Notes: generated by a model from the sequence alone, not told the origin. A stretch of DNA of 64,000 nucleotides from Schistosoma mansoni (GCF_000237925.1 NC_031502.1:56417943-56481942); one strand, 5' to 3'. Positions 1-12,000 are shown, counted from the stretch's first letter. Translations and numbers: made by a program.

Positions 1-2439
1 AGGACAGATAACGGGGACCGTTTGCTGCAACTGTGCACAGACCACAACCTGTTTCTGGCCAGCACTAACTTCCGGCACAGTCATCGCCGGTGTGCTACCT
101 GGTGTCCTCCCTCTGCATCCCAAGCCTGGACTCAGATTGATCACATCGCGATCAGCTACCGCTGGCGTGGTTGTGTACAAGACTGCCGCTCCTTTTGGAG
201 TACCTATCTGGAGTCTGATCATGCCCTGGTCTGCGCCAATCTCACCTTACTTTTCAGTGGCCGAAGGATTGACCACCACCAACGGATCGATGTTAGTAAA
301 CTGGCTGCAACTTCTGTTGCAAGTAAGTATCGAGCGGAGCTAGCTTCTAGGCTAGCTACCATCCCACTGAAAAGTATAGATGAGCATTGGTTGCATCTTC
401 ACGACGCCATGAAAATGGCGAGTAAAGCCGCTTGCGGCTTCGCGAAACGTCACGCTTACAAGCACTGGGTTTCTTCTGGCTCCTTACAACTGATGGAAGC
501 CCGTCGGTCTACTCCGGGTGACCGTGAGTATGACCACAAACGAAGGCTGTTACGTAATGAAATCGGGCAAAGCTTGCGTAAGGACCGAGAAGCCTGGTGG
601 TCGGAACGTGCTAATGAGATGGAAGCAGCAGCTGCATCTGGTAACTGCCGGAAGCTCTTCCAACTCATCCGAGCCACTGGCAGCAAGAAGTCTGGTGTGA
701 GTGAAACAATCTACGAGGATGACGGGATGCCAATCACTAACATCTCCCGACGTCTTGGACGATGGGCGGAATTTTTCGAAGGGCAGTTCAACTGGCCTGC
801 TGCTCCGGCAACATCAAACAGTTTGTCCTGCCCCCCATGGCCGGTGACGACTGATCCACCAAACGAGGCGGAAGTCCGCAAGGAACTCCAACTCTTGAAA
901 CGTTACAAATCACCGGGCCCAGATGACTTACCTCCGGCTCTTTTTAAAGATGGTGGTGACTTTCTGACTAAGGAACTGACGGTGTTGTTTGCAAAGGTTT
1001 GGGAGCAAGAAAGTGTTCCAACATCATGGAATGAGTCGATAGTCGTCCCTATCTTTAAAAAGGGTTCACGTTGTTCCTGCAATAACTATCGGGAGATAAG
1101 TCTACTTCCGACTGCGTCCAAACTATTGGCTTCTGTCATTCTTCGTAGGTTGTTTAAAACCCGAGAAAGATTGACTCGCGAGGAGCAGGCTGGTTTTCGT
1201 TCTGGTCGAGGATGCATTGATCACATCTTCACCCTCCGCCAAATGTTAGAACACCGTCATACTTATCGCAGGCCAACACTCGTAATGTTTCTTGATATCA
1301 GGGCTGCCTTCGATTCGTTGAACAGGACTGTTCTCTGGGATTGTCTATTGAAGAAGGGTGTGCCTGAGAAGTTCATTAACATCTTAAAGGCCCTGTATAC
1401 GAACACCTCAGGCAGAGTGAGGGCATACAACCACCTTTCTCCCTTGTTCCATTCGAGCAGTGGGGTTAGGCAGGGTTGCCCAATCTCACCATTCCTCTTC
1501 AACTTTGCCATCGATGACATCCTGGAAACAGCTCTGATGGATGTAAGTAATGGCGGTGTGGATCTGTTGCCTGGAGAACGACTTCTCGACTTTGAGTATG
1601 CGGATGATATTGTCTTACTGTGCGATAATGCCCAAGGCATGCAATCTGCACTTAATCAGTTGGCAATCAGTGTCCGCAGGTACGGTATGTGCTTTGCACC
1701 CTCCAAGTGCAAAGTACTCTTACAAGACTGGCAGGATTCTCATCCTGTACTCACCCTGGATGGTGAGGAGATCGAAGTAGTTGAGAAGTTCGTGTATCTA
1801 GGTAGCTATATAAGTGCTGGTGGTGGCGTGAGTGATGAGATTGATGCACGTATAATGAAAGCCAGAGCGGCTTATGCCAATCTGGGCCATCTTTGGCGCC
1901 TTCGTGATGTTAGTCTGGCTGTAAAAGGTCGGATCTACAACGCGTCGGTGAGAGCAGTTTTGCTCTATGCTTGTGAAACCTGGCCTCTCCGAGTTGAGGG
2001 TGTTAGACGTCTCTCTGTGTTCGATCATCGTTGTCTCCGAAGGATTGCTGACATCCAGTGGCAACACCATGTAAGTAATGCAGAGGTTCGGCATCGTGTG
2101 TTCGGGCGCAGAGACGATAATTCAATTGGTGTCACCATCTTGAAACACCGACTTCGGTGGCTTGGACATGTTTTACGAATGTCGTCCCAGAGACTTCCAC
2201 GTCGTGCATTATTTGCAGACACTGGGACTGGTTGGAAAAAGCGGAGAGGAGGTCAGTGTATGACATGGTGTCGTGGCATGAAAGAGATCTGCAAAGGGCT
2301 AGCTTCTGTTGGTCCTTCACGACTCCCTGGCTGGGGTCCGAGAGATGGTGCAACACAGTGGCTAGAGACGTTATCAGATATGGCTCAGAATAGAAGCCAA
2401 TGGCGGTCCTGCTGTAACCTTCTTCTACTTTCTTCATAA
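1..2439 (+). CDS. Endonuclease-reverse transcriptase polyprotein of RTE family A (5' partial)
   Basis: The frame encodes at least 812 residues without a stop and begins in the C-terminal part of an APE-type endonuclease (DHIAISYRWRG, then SDHALV). The reverse transcriptase follows, with the QAGFRSGRGCIDH block, FLDIRAAFDS (motif A), SSGVRQGCPISPFLFN (motif B) and the catalytic YADD near codon 526 counted from base 22. The thumb and C-terminal region include FVYLGSYIS, LRWLGHVLRM and a final MAQNRSQW block. It would make the cDNA for target-primed integration. The frame shows no nonsense or frameshift in the visible part, unlike every other copy in the window, so it may be young. No true start is visible, because the frame is open to the edge. 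Confidence 0.85.
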   Translation, partial: RTDNGDRLLQLCTDHNLFLASTNFRHSHRRCATWCPPSASQAWTQIDHIAISYRWRGCVQDCRSFWSTYLESDHALVCANLTLLFSGRRIDHHQRIDVSKLAATSVASKYRAELASRLATIPLKSIDEHWLHLHDAMKMASKAACGFAKRHAYKHWVSSGSLQLMEARRSTPGDREYDHKRRLLRNEIGQSLRKDREAWWSERANEMEAAAASGNCRKLFQLIRATGSKKSGVSETIYEDDGMPITNISRRLGRWAEFFEGQFNWPAAPATSNSLSCPPWPVTTDPPNEAEVRKELQLLKRYKSPGPDDLPPALFKDGGDFLTKELTVLFAKVWEQESVPTSWNESIVVPIFKKGSRCSCNNYREISLLPTASKLLASVILRRLFKTRERLTREEQAGFRSGRGCIDHIFTLRQMLEHRHTYRRPTLVMFLDIRAAFDSLNRTVLWDCLLKKGVPEKFINILKALYTNTSGRVRAYNHLSPLFHSSSGVRQGCPISPFLFNFAIDDILETALMDVSNGGVDLLPGERLLDFEYADDIVLLCDNAQGMQSALNQLAISVRRYGMCFAPSKCKVLLQDWQDSHPVLTLDGEEIEVVEKFVYLGSYISAGGGVSDEIDARIMKARAAYANLGHLWRLRDVSLAVKGRIYNASVRAVLLYACETWPLRVEGVRRLSVFDHRCLRRIADIQWQHHVSNAEVRHRVFGRRDDNSIGVTILKHRLRWLGHVLRMSSQRLPRRALFADTGTGWKKRRGGQCMTWCRGMKEICKGLASVGPSRLPGWGPRDGATQWLETLSDMAQNRSQWRSCCNLLLLSS

Positions 2440-2640
2440 AGAGTGGCTATAACTATCCTGAGAGAGCTCTTCTGGTTGTACATTCAGTCCCCCCCACCAC
2501 TACTCTTCTCCCTTTCTTTTTTTTTCCTTCTTTTATATATACGCATCTTCTTCCTTCTCCCATTCTCATTATTTTGTGTGGCGCATATGTATCCGGTGCC
2601 CTTTGTACCAATATATATGTGATTAAATAAATAAATAATA
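1..2640 (+). mobile_element. RTE-type non-LTR retrotransposon (family A), 5' part outside window
   Basis: This is the body and 3' end of a non-LTR retrotransposon. It holds one reading frame that is open from base 1 to the stop at 2437-2439, followed by a ~200-bp 3' UTR and a tail of AAAT/ATAA repeats near 2620-2638. The last ~60 bp (a GGCGCATATGTATC block, then TTTGTACCAATAT, then the AAAT repeats) also end the ten short non-autonomous repeats of this window. The 5' part, with the endonuclease core, lies left of the window. Assignment to the RTE-like group rests on the endonuclease-RT order and the C-terminal RWLGHVLRM region; the family name is not claimed. Confidence 0.85.
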
Positions 2641-2956
2641 TCAGTCAGATAAATGTAGAACTCTTAATTAATCTTAAGTGTTCCTACTTAATCAGGTAGA
2701 ATGCTGTTCAGAAATTCAGTAACAGATTTGTCTAATCACATACCTGATATATAGTGACTCAACAGGAGTATCCGAATAGACAAAAGTACTTAAACGAATT
2801 CAATTCAGAAAGAATATCCTTATATCCGGTTTTAACAATGGAATAATTGCACAACGGAGTATGTAGCTCAGCATCATGACGTGGGTGAATAAAATCGATC
2901 ATAAAGTATACTATAATATACTACACTGTATTATCCTGGCAGCGACATTCCATTTG
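2641..2956. other. Unassigned AT-rich intergenic DNA
   Basis: I see no coding or RNA signal between the end of the RTE element and the next short repeat. Confidence 0.5.
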
Positions 2957-3432
2957 GCCCCCAAATGCTCTCACATGGCCACATGCATACAACCACTGCC
3001 AGGGAAGTCCTACCCACTGCCTTCTTGTGGCATTACTGTTGTTTACGAAATTGAGAGGATGAAAACCGAATGTCCTGCACCTTAACCAGGTTGGTGGACA
3101 CGGCGATTCCACCTAGGGAAGTTGGAAAACCCTGATTCCAAACCAATGGTGCACATGGGCTCCAGTATCCTGAGGGAACAAATGGCGTACGAATCAATCG
3201 CTGATCACCGGCTACCATGGGACTGCATTTCCTTACGATGCTCCATTGCCTTGTGGACTAGACCTTTAGGTCAAAGGCTCGGGGTGTGGCCTCCTAAGAA
3301 AACCACCTGCTTCGGTTTGGGCATCCGGGCAGTATCACAGCCCTCACACAAATAAATGAAATGATGAATCCTATATATATCTGTTGCCCCCTTTGTATCA
3401 ATATTTATATGTTTAAATAAATAATAATAAAT
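2957..3432 (+). mobile_element. Non-autonomous RTE-tailed repeat, copy 1 (5'-truncated)
   Basis: This ~0.5-kb repeat family starts, when complete, with CCCCCAAATGCCCTGGTACG. It contains the blocks CTCTCACATGGCCACGCG, GAATGTCCGGCGCTTTAACC and GCTCCAGTATCCTGAGGGAAC, and ends with TTTGTACCAATATTTATGTG plus an AAAT-repeat tail. That tail matches the end of the RTE element at 1-2640, so the family is probably mobilised by RTE enzymes (inference). The ~100-codon open frames inside it are inconsistent between copies and I do not regard them as genes. This copy lacks the first ~60 bp. Confidence 0.8.
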
Positions 3433-4114
3433 ACTCTACTAATGTGTTTGAAGCGTCTTCTAACTAAAGTCATTTGTTTAAGTAATTTCAATCAATTTCG
3501 TAATTACACTTTTCAAATATTATAGAATGTAAGCAGTTGATGTGAACCCGATGAAATAGAATGAATCCATTCTATTCTAATTATATTATTGTTGATGGTC
3601 TTTTCAAGGTAATAATGTATGCAAAAGAGTATTTTTGTCAATCTCTAATTATACCGGTAGCCTCAGTTTCCAACATCCAGTTGTATATCATCTCATCAAA
3701 ATGATAACTCAGTCTTATAATGCAAATCATAATATTTTTATGAGAACCATCTTATTTCATTAAAGAAATATGATCAAAACCATTTCATGATCTATTAAGT
3801 CACCAAAATCGACAATATACACCATTAACACAAAATGATGATCATGTTTTATGGAGAACAGGCTGAAGGTGTGTATCATTTGGCTCTGATTCAGTAAGTT
3901 GACTCTACGATACTCACTCTAGAGCCTTAAAGTTATAGGTTTAATCCTGTCTAGAGTGTTAGTTGAATACTAAAGACGAATCTCAAGTTGTTTAGTGGTC
4001 TATGAATTGAAAATACATTTTTTACAACGTAGTTGAATATTATGTCCTACTGAATTTTAACTTTTGAATCTACAAGTGCTAGTATTTCCTACAATGCCAG
4101 GAAATATAAAACTT
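3433..4114. other. Unassigned AT-rich DNA with a possible old tRNA-like SINE relic
   Basis: No gene was found. Around 3880-3960 a weak box-B-like string (GGTTTAATCC) lies 40-50 bp after a box-A-like stretch, suggesting a decayed tRNA-derived repeat. Confidence 0.3.
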
Positions 4115-4641
4115 TTATGTATTTATTTATTTAAACACATAAATATTGGTACAAGGAAGCACCAGATACATATACTCCACACAAATCTCATTCGATTTGT
4201 GTGAGGGCTGTGATAATGTCCACGTGCCCAAACTAAAGCAGGTGGTTTCCTTAGGGGGCCATACCTGGAGCCTTTTACCTAAAGGTCTAGTCCACAAGGC
4301 AGTGGGGCATCGTAAGGAAATGCAGTCCCATGGTAGCCGGTGATCAGCGATTGATTCGTACGCCATTTGTTCCCTCAGGATACTGGAGCCCATGTGCACC
4401 ATTGGTTTGGAATCAGGGTTTTCCAACTCCCCTAGGTGGATCCTCCACATCCACCAACCCGGTTAAAGCGTCAGACATTCGCTTTTCGTCCTCTCACTTT
4501 TGTGAACAACACCCCCGCCACGAGAAGGCAGTGAGTAGGACTTCCCTGGTAGAGGCTATATATTCGCGTGGCCATATGAGAGCATTTCGAGAGGGAGAGC
4601 AGACTCTCCCCACTCTCGGCCATACCAGGGCATTCGGGGGC
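4115..4641 (-). mobile_element. Non-autonomous RTE-tailed repeat, copy 2
   Basis: Complete minus-strand copy: the AAAT tail is at the left end and the GCCCCCGAATGCCCTGGTATG start at the right end. It is well conserved relative to copies 5, 6, 7 and 10. Confidence 0.8.
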
Positions 4642-4892
4642 AAAAAATACAAAACTGAAGCTTGCTGAATACATTAATTTTATTGATGAGCATCTGATCA
4701 AATAGATGGTGGTAACACAGTATTATAATAACTTTTTCGTTTGAAAATATGAACCAATAAACTCCCGTTTGGTGGTCAAATAGTATCGTGTTTACTTTTT
4801 TTTCTGAGAAGGGGTAACATGAATTTAGTCTCATAAATAATGGATGGAAAACTTCTAAACAATTTCATTACAACCTTCTCAGTTTCTCCCCC

Positions 4893-5400
4893 GGCCAAAT
4901 GCACTGATACGGCCCGGAGTGGGGTCAGCTCCCTCTCTCTCTTGAAATGCTTTCACATGACCACGTGCATACAACCATTGACAGGGAAGTCCTAATCAAT
5001 ACCTCCTCACGGAATTACTGTTGTTTACAAAGTAGAGAGGACGAAAAGTGGATGTCCGGCGCTTTAATAGGTTTAGTGAACATTAAGAGTTCACCTAGAG
5101 GAGTTGGAAAATCATAATTCCAAACCAATGGTGCACATAGGTTTCAAGATCCTGATGGAAAGAATGGCGTATGAATCTATTTTTGATCATCGACCACCAT
5201 AAGACTGCATTTCCTCACGATGTTCCACTATCTTATGGGTCATACCTTTGGGTCAAAGACTTGGGGAGTGGCTCCCTAAGAAAACCACCTGTTTCGGTCT
5301 GGACACTCGGATAGTACTACAGCCCTCACACAAAGTATGGTGCATATCTATTTGGTGCCCCTTTTGTACCAATATTTATGTGTTCAAATAAATAAACAAG
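4893..5400 (+). mobile_element. Non-autonomous RTE-tailed repeat, copy 3 (diverged)
   Basis: Plus-strand copy with many substitutions but the same block order and the AAATAAATAAAC tail. Its divergence suggests an older insertion than copy 2 only 250 bp away. Confidence 0.75.
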
Positions 5401-5717
5401 TGTTTTGAAATCAATAAATCGATTCATACATATATATTTATCACATTCAAAGTCATTTCTCTTTTGACTTAGTAACTAAAATGTTAAAGGAATTAAAAAA
5501 AATTTTTTTTAACTATTAAGTGAAGAAAGAAAATTATGTAAACTGTAAGATTAAAATTATAATAAAAAATATCAAGTAAAAATATATGTAAACATGGGAA
5601 TTCGAGACTGAAATTCTTTATCCTTATCTAAATGAATAATTTCTATGGATATAGAAATATAAACGAGAAAAAAAGGGGGGATAAAACTTTTTTTATATCA
5701 TTTAGGGTTAAACGAAT

Positions 5718-5731
5718 GTAGTAGTAGTAAC

Positions 5732-5778
<47 letters not shown>

Positions 5779-5872
5779 CAGTAGTAGTAGTAGCAGTAGT
5801 AGTAGTAGTAGTAGTAGTAGGAGGAGGAGGAGGAGGAGGAGGAGTCGTAGTAGTAAACTTCAATGTTTATGT
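5718..5872. repeat. (TAG)n/(GAG)n microsatellite in the CPEB 3' flank
   Basis: About 100 bp of TAG repeats with scattered CAG variants is followed by a GAG block at 5819-5844. Read on the minus strand, this lies about 10 bp downstream of the CPEB stop codon, so it is probably part of the 3' UTR. Confidence 0.85.
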
Positions 5873-5879
5873 GTTATTA

Positions 5880-6083
5880 TTAAAAATATTTAGCAAATTT
5901 TAATGAATTAGGGATTAATGTACGTCTTAATGGTTTATGTGTTGTATTTTTAGAACCATGATAATGAATCCAACATTTAGGACAAAAATAATCGAAACAT
6001 TTTAAATGACGACAAAAATAAATTCCAGGTACTGAAAAACATTTAGAACACATTGCATCTTCTAAATATGGATCAATTTGTAT
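5880..6083 (-). CDS. CPEB1: CPEB last exon: ZZ-like zinc-binding domain
   Basis: Sixty-seven codons plus a TAA (a second TAA follows) after a CTTTTAG acceptor. The Cys/His ladder is [22 protein letters not shown] and a later H, the cross-braced pattern of the CPEB zinc domain. The tail after the zinc ligands is basic and does not match vertebrate CPEB1. Confidence 0.9.
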   Translation of the reverse strand: MQIDPYLEDAMCSKCFSVPGIYFCRHLKCFDYFCPKCWIHYHGSKNTTHKPLRRTLIPNSLKFAKYF

Positions 6084-9000
6084 CTAAAAGAAGAGGAGAA
6101 GAATAAACAGAAAGATATATGTCACATGTAAACAAAATGTGGTAAATGCTTTGAGGTAAAGTTAAAAAGCCATTTATTAATAAGTTTAAAAGATGACCCC
6201 TCAAATGCCCTGCTACGGCTGAGAGTATGAAGAGTCAGCTCTCTCTCTATCTCTCTCTCTCTCGAAATGCTCTCACATGGCCAAGCATATACTGCCACTG
6301 ATCAGAGAAGTCCTACTCACTACCTTCTGGTAAGGGGGTGGGGTGTTGTTTACGAAAAGCGAATGTCCGGAGCTTTAAACAGATTGGTGGACACGGAGAG
6401 TCCACCCGGGGGAGTTAGATAACTCTGATCTCAAACTAATGGTGTACACGGGCTCCAGTACCCTGATGGAACGAATGGCATATAGACATATTGTTGGTCA
6501 TCAGCTACCATGAAATTGCATCTCCTAACGTTGCTCTACTATCTTATGTATTAGACATTTAGGTTGAAGACTTGGAGTGTGGCCCCCTAAGAAAATCACT
6601 AGCTTTGGTTTGGGCGACCGGGTAGTATCCCAACCGTCACATAAATTTAATGATTTATGTGGTACATATATATTTGGTGCCTTCTTGTACCAGTGTTCAT
6701 GTGTTTAAATAAATAAATAAGATGACGTTAAACTGATTGAATTTCAGGTATGAATAACAGAGAAAGAAGTCAATACAACTACTATCATACAAAATTTACC
6801 CTCCACGAGTTGTAGATGTTTTGGATTGAATACTTTATATACTAATTATAAATATTTTTAAGCTTTCCATGTTTTATCAGGTGTTTTGTGGAGATTTCAG
6901 AATTTGCATAGTTGAAATCATGAGTCAATTGAAGCTAGATCACCATCGAAAACCTGGAAGCACTGGACGGCCGTTTCGTCCTATTGTGGGACTCCTCAAC
7001 AGTGCGCGATATTATGCTGTACCATAAATAATTATATATCTCTGTTAGACTTCTGAAAATAGAGTTTATCTAAACTGTTTCACTAAAAACTATTTTGTGT
7101 AAATACATTTACATGACAAACAAATAGACGAATAAATATGGAGGGATACAATGAAACTTACCACTTTACTGAACAACTGACATTCAATACAAATAAAATT
7201 AGTTTTTATAGCAGCCAAATAACCTTCTAATGAATTAAAAGCTACACGTCCTGATCCTATATAAGCATAAAAATGGAAAACCATAAAGAAGAGAACTTCA
7301 TTAAGAAAGGAGTTGTGATTGAGATGCTAATCGATTTTACGTGCTGAACTCATCAGTCGGAATTCATGATTGTAACTTTTTTCACCTGATGTCTACTATT
7401 CTGGCTGTAGCCTAAAATCGTTAGCTTTGAGGAACGATGCGTTTCGACCGATATAATTAACCATAAATCTTGAGATGGTGGAGAAATTCAAACATTTCAC
7501 TTGTACCCGAAGTTTTTGCTGATGATGTCGTTCAGAAGGACGATGAAAGCTCCACTACCAAACCATCCAGCTCAGAGAACAAACTACATCAAAATAATCA
7601 TAAGTCTATATCTATCCCTAATGTGGAATCCTAAGCGAAGTCAACAGTCAAGCTTCTTTTATTATTGTAGTTCTATCTTCGAACCTAGACAACACAATGA
7701 ATCTAACGAATACCTCAACACACTCATTTGCTTAGACAGACAAATTATCAAACCGTACAGGACAACAACAATCATGCCATAAATGGCAGAGAGCAATGTA
7801 AACGGCACACAATTAATAATGGCATGATAAAACATCGTCTCGTTAATTTTACTTTCAAATGTAGTTCTCCTTCCATTTAATTCATTGACAAACTGCACAC
7901 GATATGTGAGTGACTATTGAGTAAAAAAGTACTGAAAATTACTGCTCAAGTAGAGACAGAATTATCGCTTCTTTCAAAGCTGGAACTCATCAACACTGCT
8001 TTGAAATGAATTAAACATTTAAGCTACTTATAAAGTATGTTAGTAATATATTCATAAATTGATAACTTACCTATTGGATAGTGATACTTATCTATATCTA
8101 ACGCAGCGTAACTAACATTGCTAAAGAGATCATTGAAAATAGTAAATAAAGCTCGTGCTGTGATCATTCCGTGCAATGCGCCAACGAATATGGAGTAAAC
8201 TTTTGTCCGGGTTTCAGTTTCTACTCTTCCTTCTTCAGAGTGAAAATTTATGTTTCCACTGTTTCTGTGCAAATTCAAGATGACGTTTAAATGAGTTACC
8301 AAGTTAATATAAACAAGTTTCATATGAGTCAAGCTTAAGAAAGTAATTATCTTACGAACGCTGTTAAGTGAAGTCATAGGTACGAGACATACACTTTAAT
8401 TGGTAAGGATTACTGTAAGTCACATTGTGATGGATGGTCTTTGTTATGCCCCGATAAGGTTAATGAATGGTGACTTTGGGATCTATGTATGGACCAATAC
8501 TATGCATATATTTTTTATCGTATAGTAGCTAAATAACTAAACTATTCATATTCATGTCCCTCTTATTATAAGCTTTATTTCGACCTATAGACAAGGCAAG
8601 CCCTAACTTGGAATCCGGAAGGGAAGCGGAAAAGAGGAAGGCCAAAAATCACATTACGTCGGGAAATAGAAGCAGATATGAAAAGGATGAATAACAGCTG
8701 GAAAGAACTGGAAAGTATTGGTGATGACAGAGTTGGATGGAGAATGTTGGTGTGCTGCCTATGCTCCTCGACGAGGGGTAACAGGCGTAAGTAAGTATAG
8801 ACTATTATTATACGGTTTACCATACTTGAGTTATCCCCAATCTATTAATTAATGCCTCCCACATTCACAGCCACATTTGGCCAAATCTTGTACAAATTTT
8901 GTCTTCTATTTTATTGGTACGATGCAGTCTGTCTGTTTGATGTATAAACTCAGTATGTTTGAAATATAATGATTCATACCGCAGAGGCTGATCTGAACTT

Positions 9001-12000
9001 AAGTGGCTGGGCTAGACAGAAAGCAGGACCGATAAGTACTGTAGATTGCTCGTACGGTTTTTGTGTGTCACTGTTCCAATCAATAATTCGCTGCTCTCTG
9101 ATTAGTGGTCTTATCACGTCATACGTTAACAGGGCATTCACTCAGTCACAAGTTATAACAGTCTTAAACGTGATATAACCCCATACAATATAAACGTTTC
9201 GGCAAGTAAATGTACGATCAGATCATTTCAAATGTATTACTGAAATATACCACTCCATTTTCGGGTCTTTATTTTCAATTCATTTGAACTGATAGGCTAC
9301 GTTGTTACATTTATTTTATGTATCAATTTAGAATTTCACCTCATCTATTTCAATATAGAGCTTTTAAGAAAGGTTGTTTTTCTAGTTGAAGATGAAATTA
9401 AGAATAAACTCTCGAAGTGGATAAGACATAATCTGTGGAAATCAGAAAACTGTAGTATAAGGCAAACGGTAACTTGAAATCCTGAAAGGAAATGAAGAAG
9501 AAGAAGAAGAGCAAAGAACTCACTACATGGAGAATTGGAAGCACACATTAAAAAGATAAACAGTAACTAGAAATAATTGTCCAAGACAGAGTTCAATAGA
9601 GAATGATGGTGGGCGTCACAATAACAAAGAATGTTAAATTACATGAACTCACCGATTAGGAAGAATTGGATAAAATGAATCTTGTTTATCCCATGGAATA
9701 ATTTGTAATGAATCAAAACGAGTTTTTTCTAAATCAGGACATAATGTTGATAGATTGATATAGAAACCTTTGGTACGACGATAACACATTGATAATAACA
9801 GTGATACACTTCTTTGATCATTGAATACTGCATAACAATAGCCTATATTAAAATAATATTTGGATGAAGTTTGTTTTTGTTAACTGTTTATAGATAATAT
9901 GAACGTCAAGACAGTTCTACTGTACGGAGCTGAAATGTGGAGAAGTACTACATCCATCATCAACAAGGTACAAGTATCTATAAATAGTTGTCTACGCAAG
10001 ATATTCAAAATCCTTCGACCGGATACCATTAGCATCAGCCTTCTGTAGGAGGGGACAAACCAACTTCCAACTGAGGAGGAAATTAGGAAAGGACGTTGGA
10101 AGTGGATAGGACACACATTACGGAAATCATCAGACTGCATTACGAGGCAAGCCCTAGCTTGGTGGGAAGTGGAAAAGTGGAAGGTCGAAAAACACATTAC
10201 GTCGGGAAATAGAAACAGATATGAAAAGGATGAATAACAAGTAGAAAGAACTGGAAAGGATTGGTGATGACAGGGTTGGATGGAGAATGCTGGTAGGCGG
10301 TCTATGCTCCTCCATGAGGAGTAACAGGCGTAAGTAAGTAGTCATAGATAATATACACGTGATACACATGTATAGTTTACTGAGTTTTAATCTGTAACTG
10401 AGATTTGTACAATGGAGTTAATGTTAGGGATATACTGAAAATCTAGTTTGAAGTTCTATAATTTTTATTATTACTTTCGGATATCAAAATTAACCCACAG
10501 GACTTGAATAACAAATTGTTTACATTCGTCTTATAAAGCAAATCCTAAAACCGATGATATCACGGATGAATGTAATAAGAAGCTTTTGTTAGCAAATTTC
10601 CTATACGTTACTAAACGTTTGATTACAGGTTTTTCAGATACAGTAAATATTCATAATAGGGCCTTCTGGAATTATAGCCAGAGATGCATATTATCTTATC
10701 TACATCAGGGTGTGAACATTAAAGGGGGGAGTTTTGAATGACATACAAACAATGTGTCTTCAAGTCGAGTAATAGAATTTTGCATTAGATAAATGAATTA
10801 CGTTTCAGTAAGTTAGAATAAATTGGTGAACGGTTGCTCAAACATCGTGGCTTGATTGAAGTTAGATATTAACACCATTGGATGCCGGTCAGCTCAATGG
10901 TCTATCGGTTAAGTACACTGGCGCGAGACTGGTAGGTCCTGGGTTCGAATCTAGTGGGTGCGGGATCGTGGATGCGCACTGCTGAGTAGTCCCACAATAG
11001 GATGGAACGGCCGTCCAGTGCTTCAATTGACTCATGATTTCAAGTATGAAAAATAAATTTAAATCAGATACTACATATGAATTACCTCGTTTCAAACCGA
11101 TTCTCAGCAATGATTCACATAATTCTTGATTGTAATTACGTCCATCTATGACAGATGGTATTACAATAGTACCTTTTGGCCATACTAAACTAACTGGACC
11201 AAAAATAGATAATCCTTTATGTAATTGATCTCTTGTCCATGTAGTCACTTGATTTCCACGCATTGGAACACCACCTACAAATACTTTACATGATAATCTA
11301 TTCATAAATGATGAATTAAAATGATGATGGTGATGATGCTTAACACTGGGAAAACAATTCATTGATTGATTTGATAATTGATTGAAATAAATTGATTTGG
11401 AACTAGTTAAATGTACCTCCAAATGATAAGTTATCGGTGGATGAAATGAAGCGGTGAATGTTTCAGTATTGTATGGACAATCAACAGAGGTATCGTTTTT
11501 GGAACGAAACTTTGTAGGACTATTGAAATTGACTGAATTCAATAGGTTTGAGCTTTCACATGAATGACATGCTGAAAATTAAATAACAATCATAGAATTA
11601 TTTACTAGTTCCGAAGGAAACTTTATGGTGGAGAAGATCGGTAGCTCGGGTGGATGATTTTGATGGTGTTTTGTTCTCTGAGTTGGATGGTTTAGTCGTG
11701 GAGCTTTCATCGTCCTTCTGAACGACATCATCAGCATACACTTCGGGTGGGGTGTTTGAATTTCTTCACATGTAGTTCACAGCTTGTCCTGTGCACCTCG
11801 ATGTTGATTGGTTCTTGTTGATCTCAAATCTGTCATTGTTTATTTCTTCGTTTTGGTGCTGATGATGTCATTCAGAAGGACAATGAAAGCTCCACGACCA
11901 AACCATTCAGCTCAGAGAACAAAACTCCATCAAGAAAATTCTATGCTCAATTAAGAATACTAAAGGTAAATTAGAGGAATTTGATCGCAACATGACTATC

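Noticed and set aside
3122-3355. Recurring ~75-100-codon frames ([20 protein letters not shown]) in the short repeats
   Set aside because: The frame appears in several copies only because the copies are homologous. Others are broken by stops, and the family behaves as a non-autonomous retroelement.
10889-11010. tRNA gene suggested by the box A/box B pair
   Set aside because: The box sequences belong to a dispersed SINE with a hammerhead-like core downstream. I could not fold a complete cloverleaf with a proper acceptor stem.
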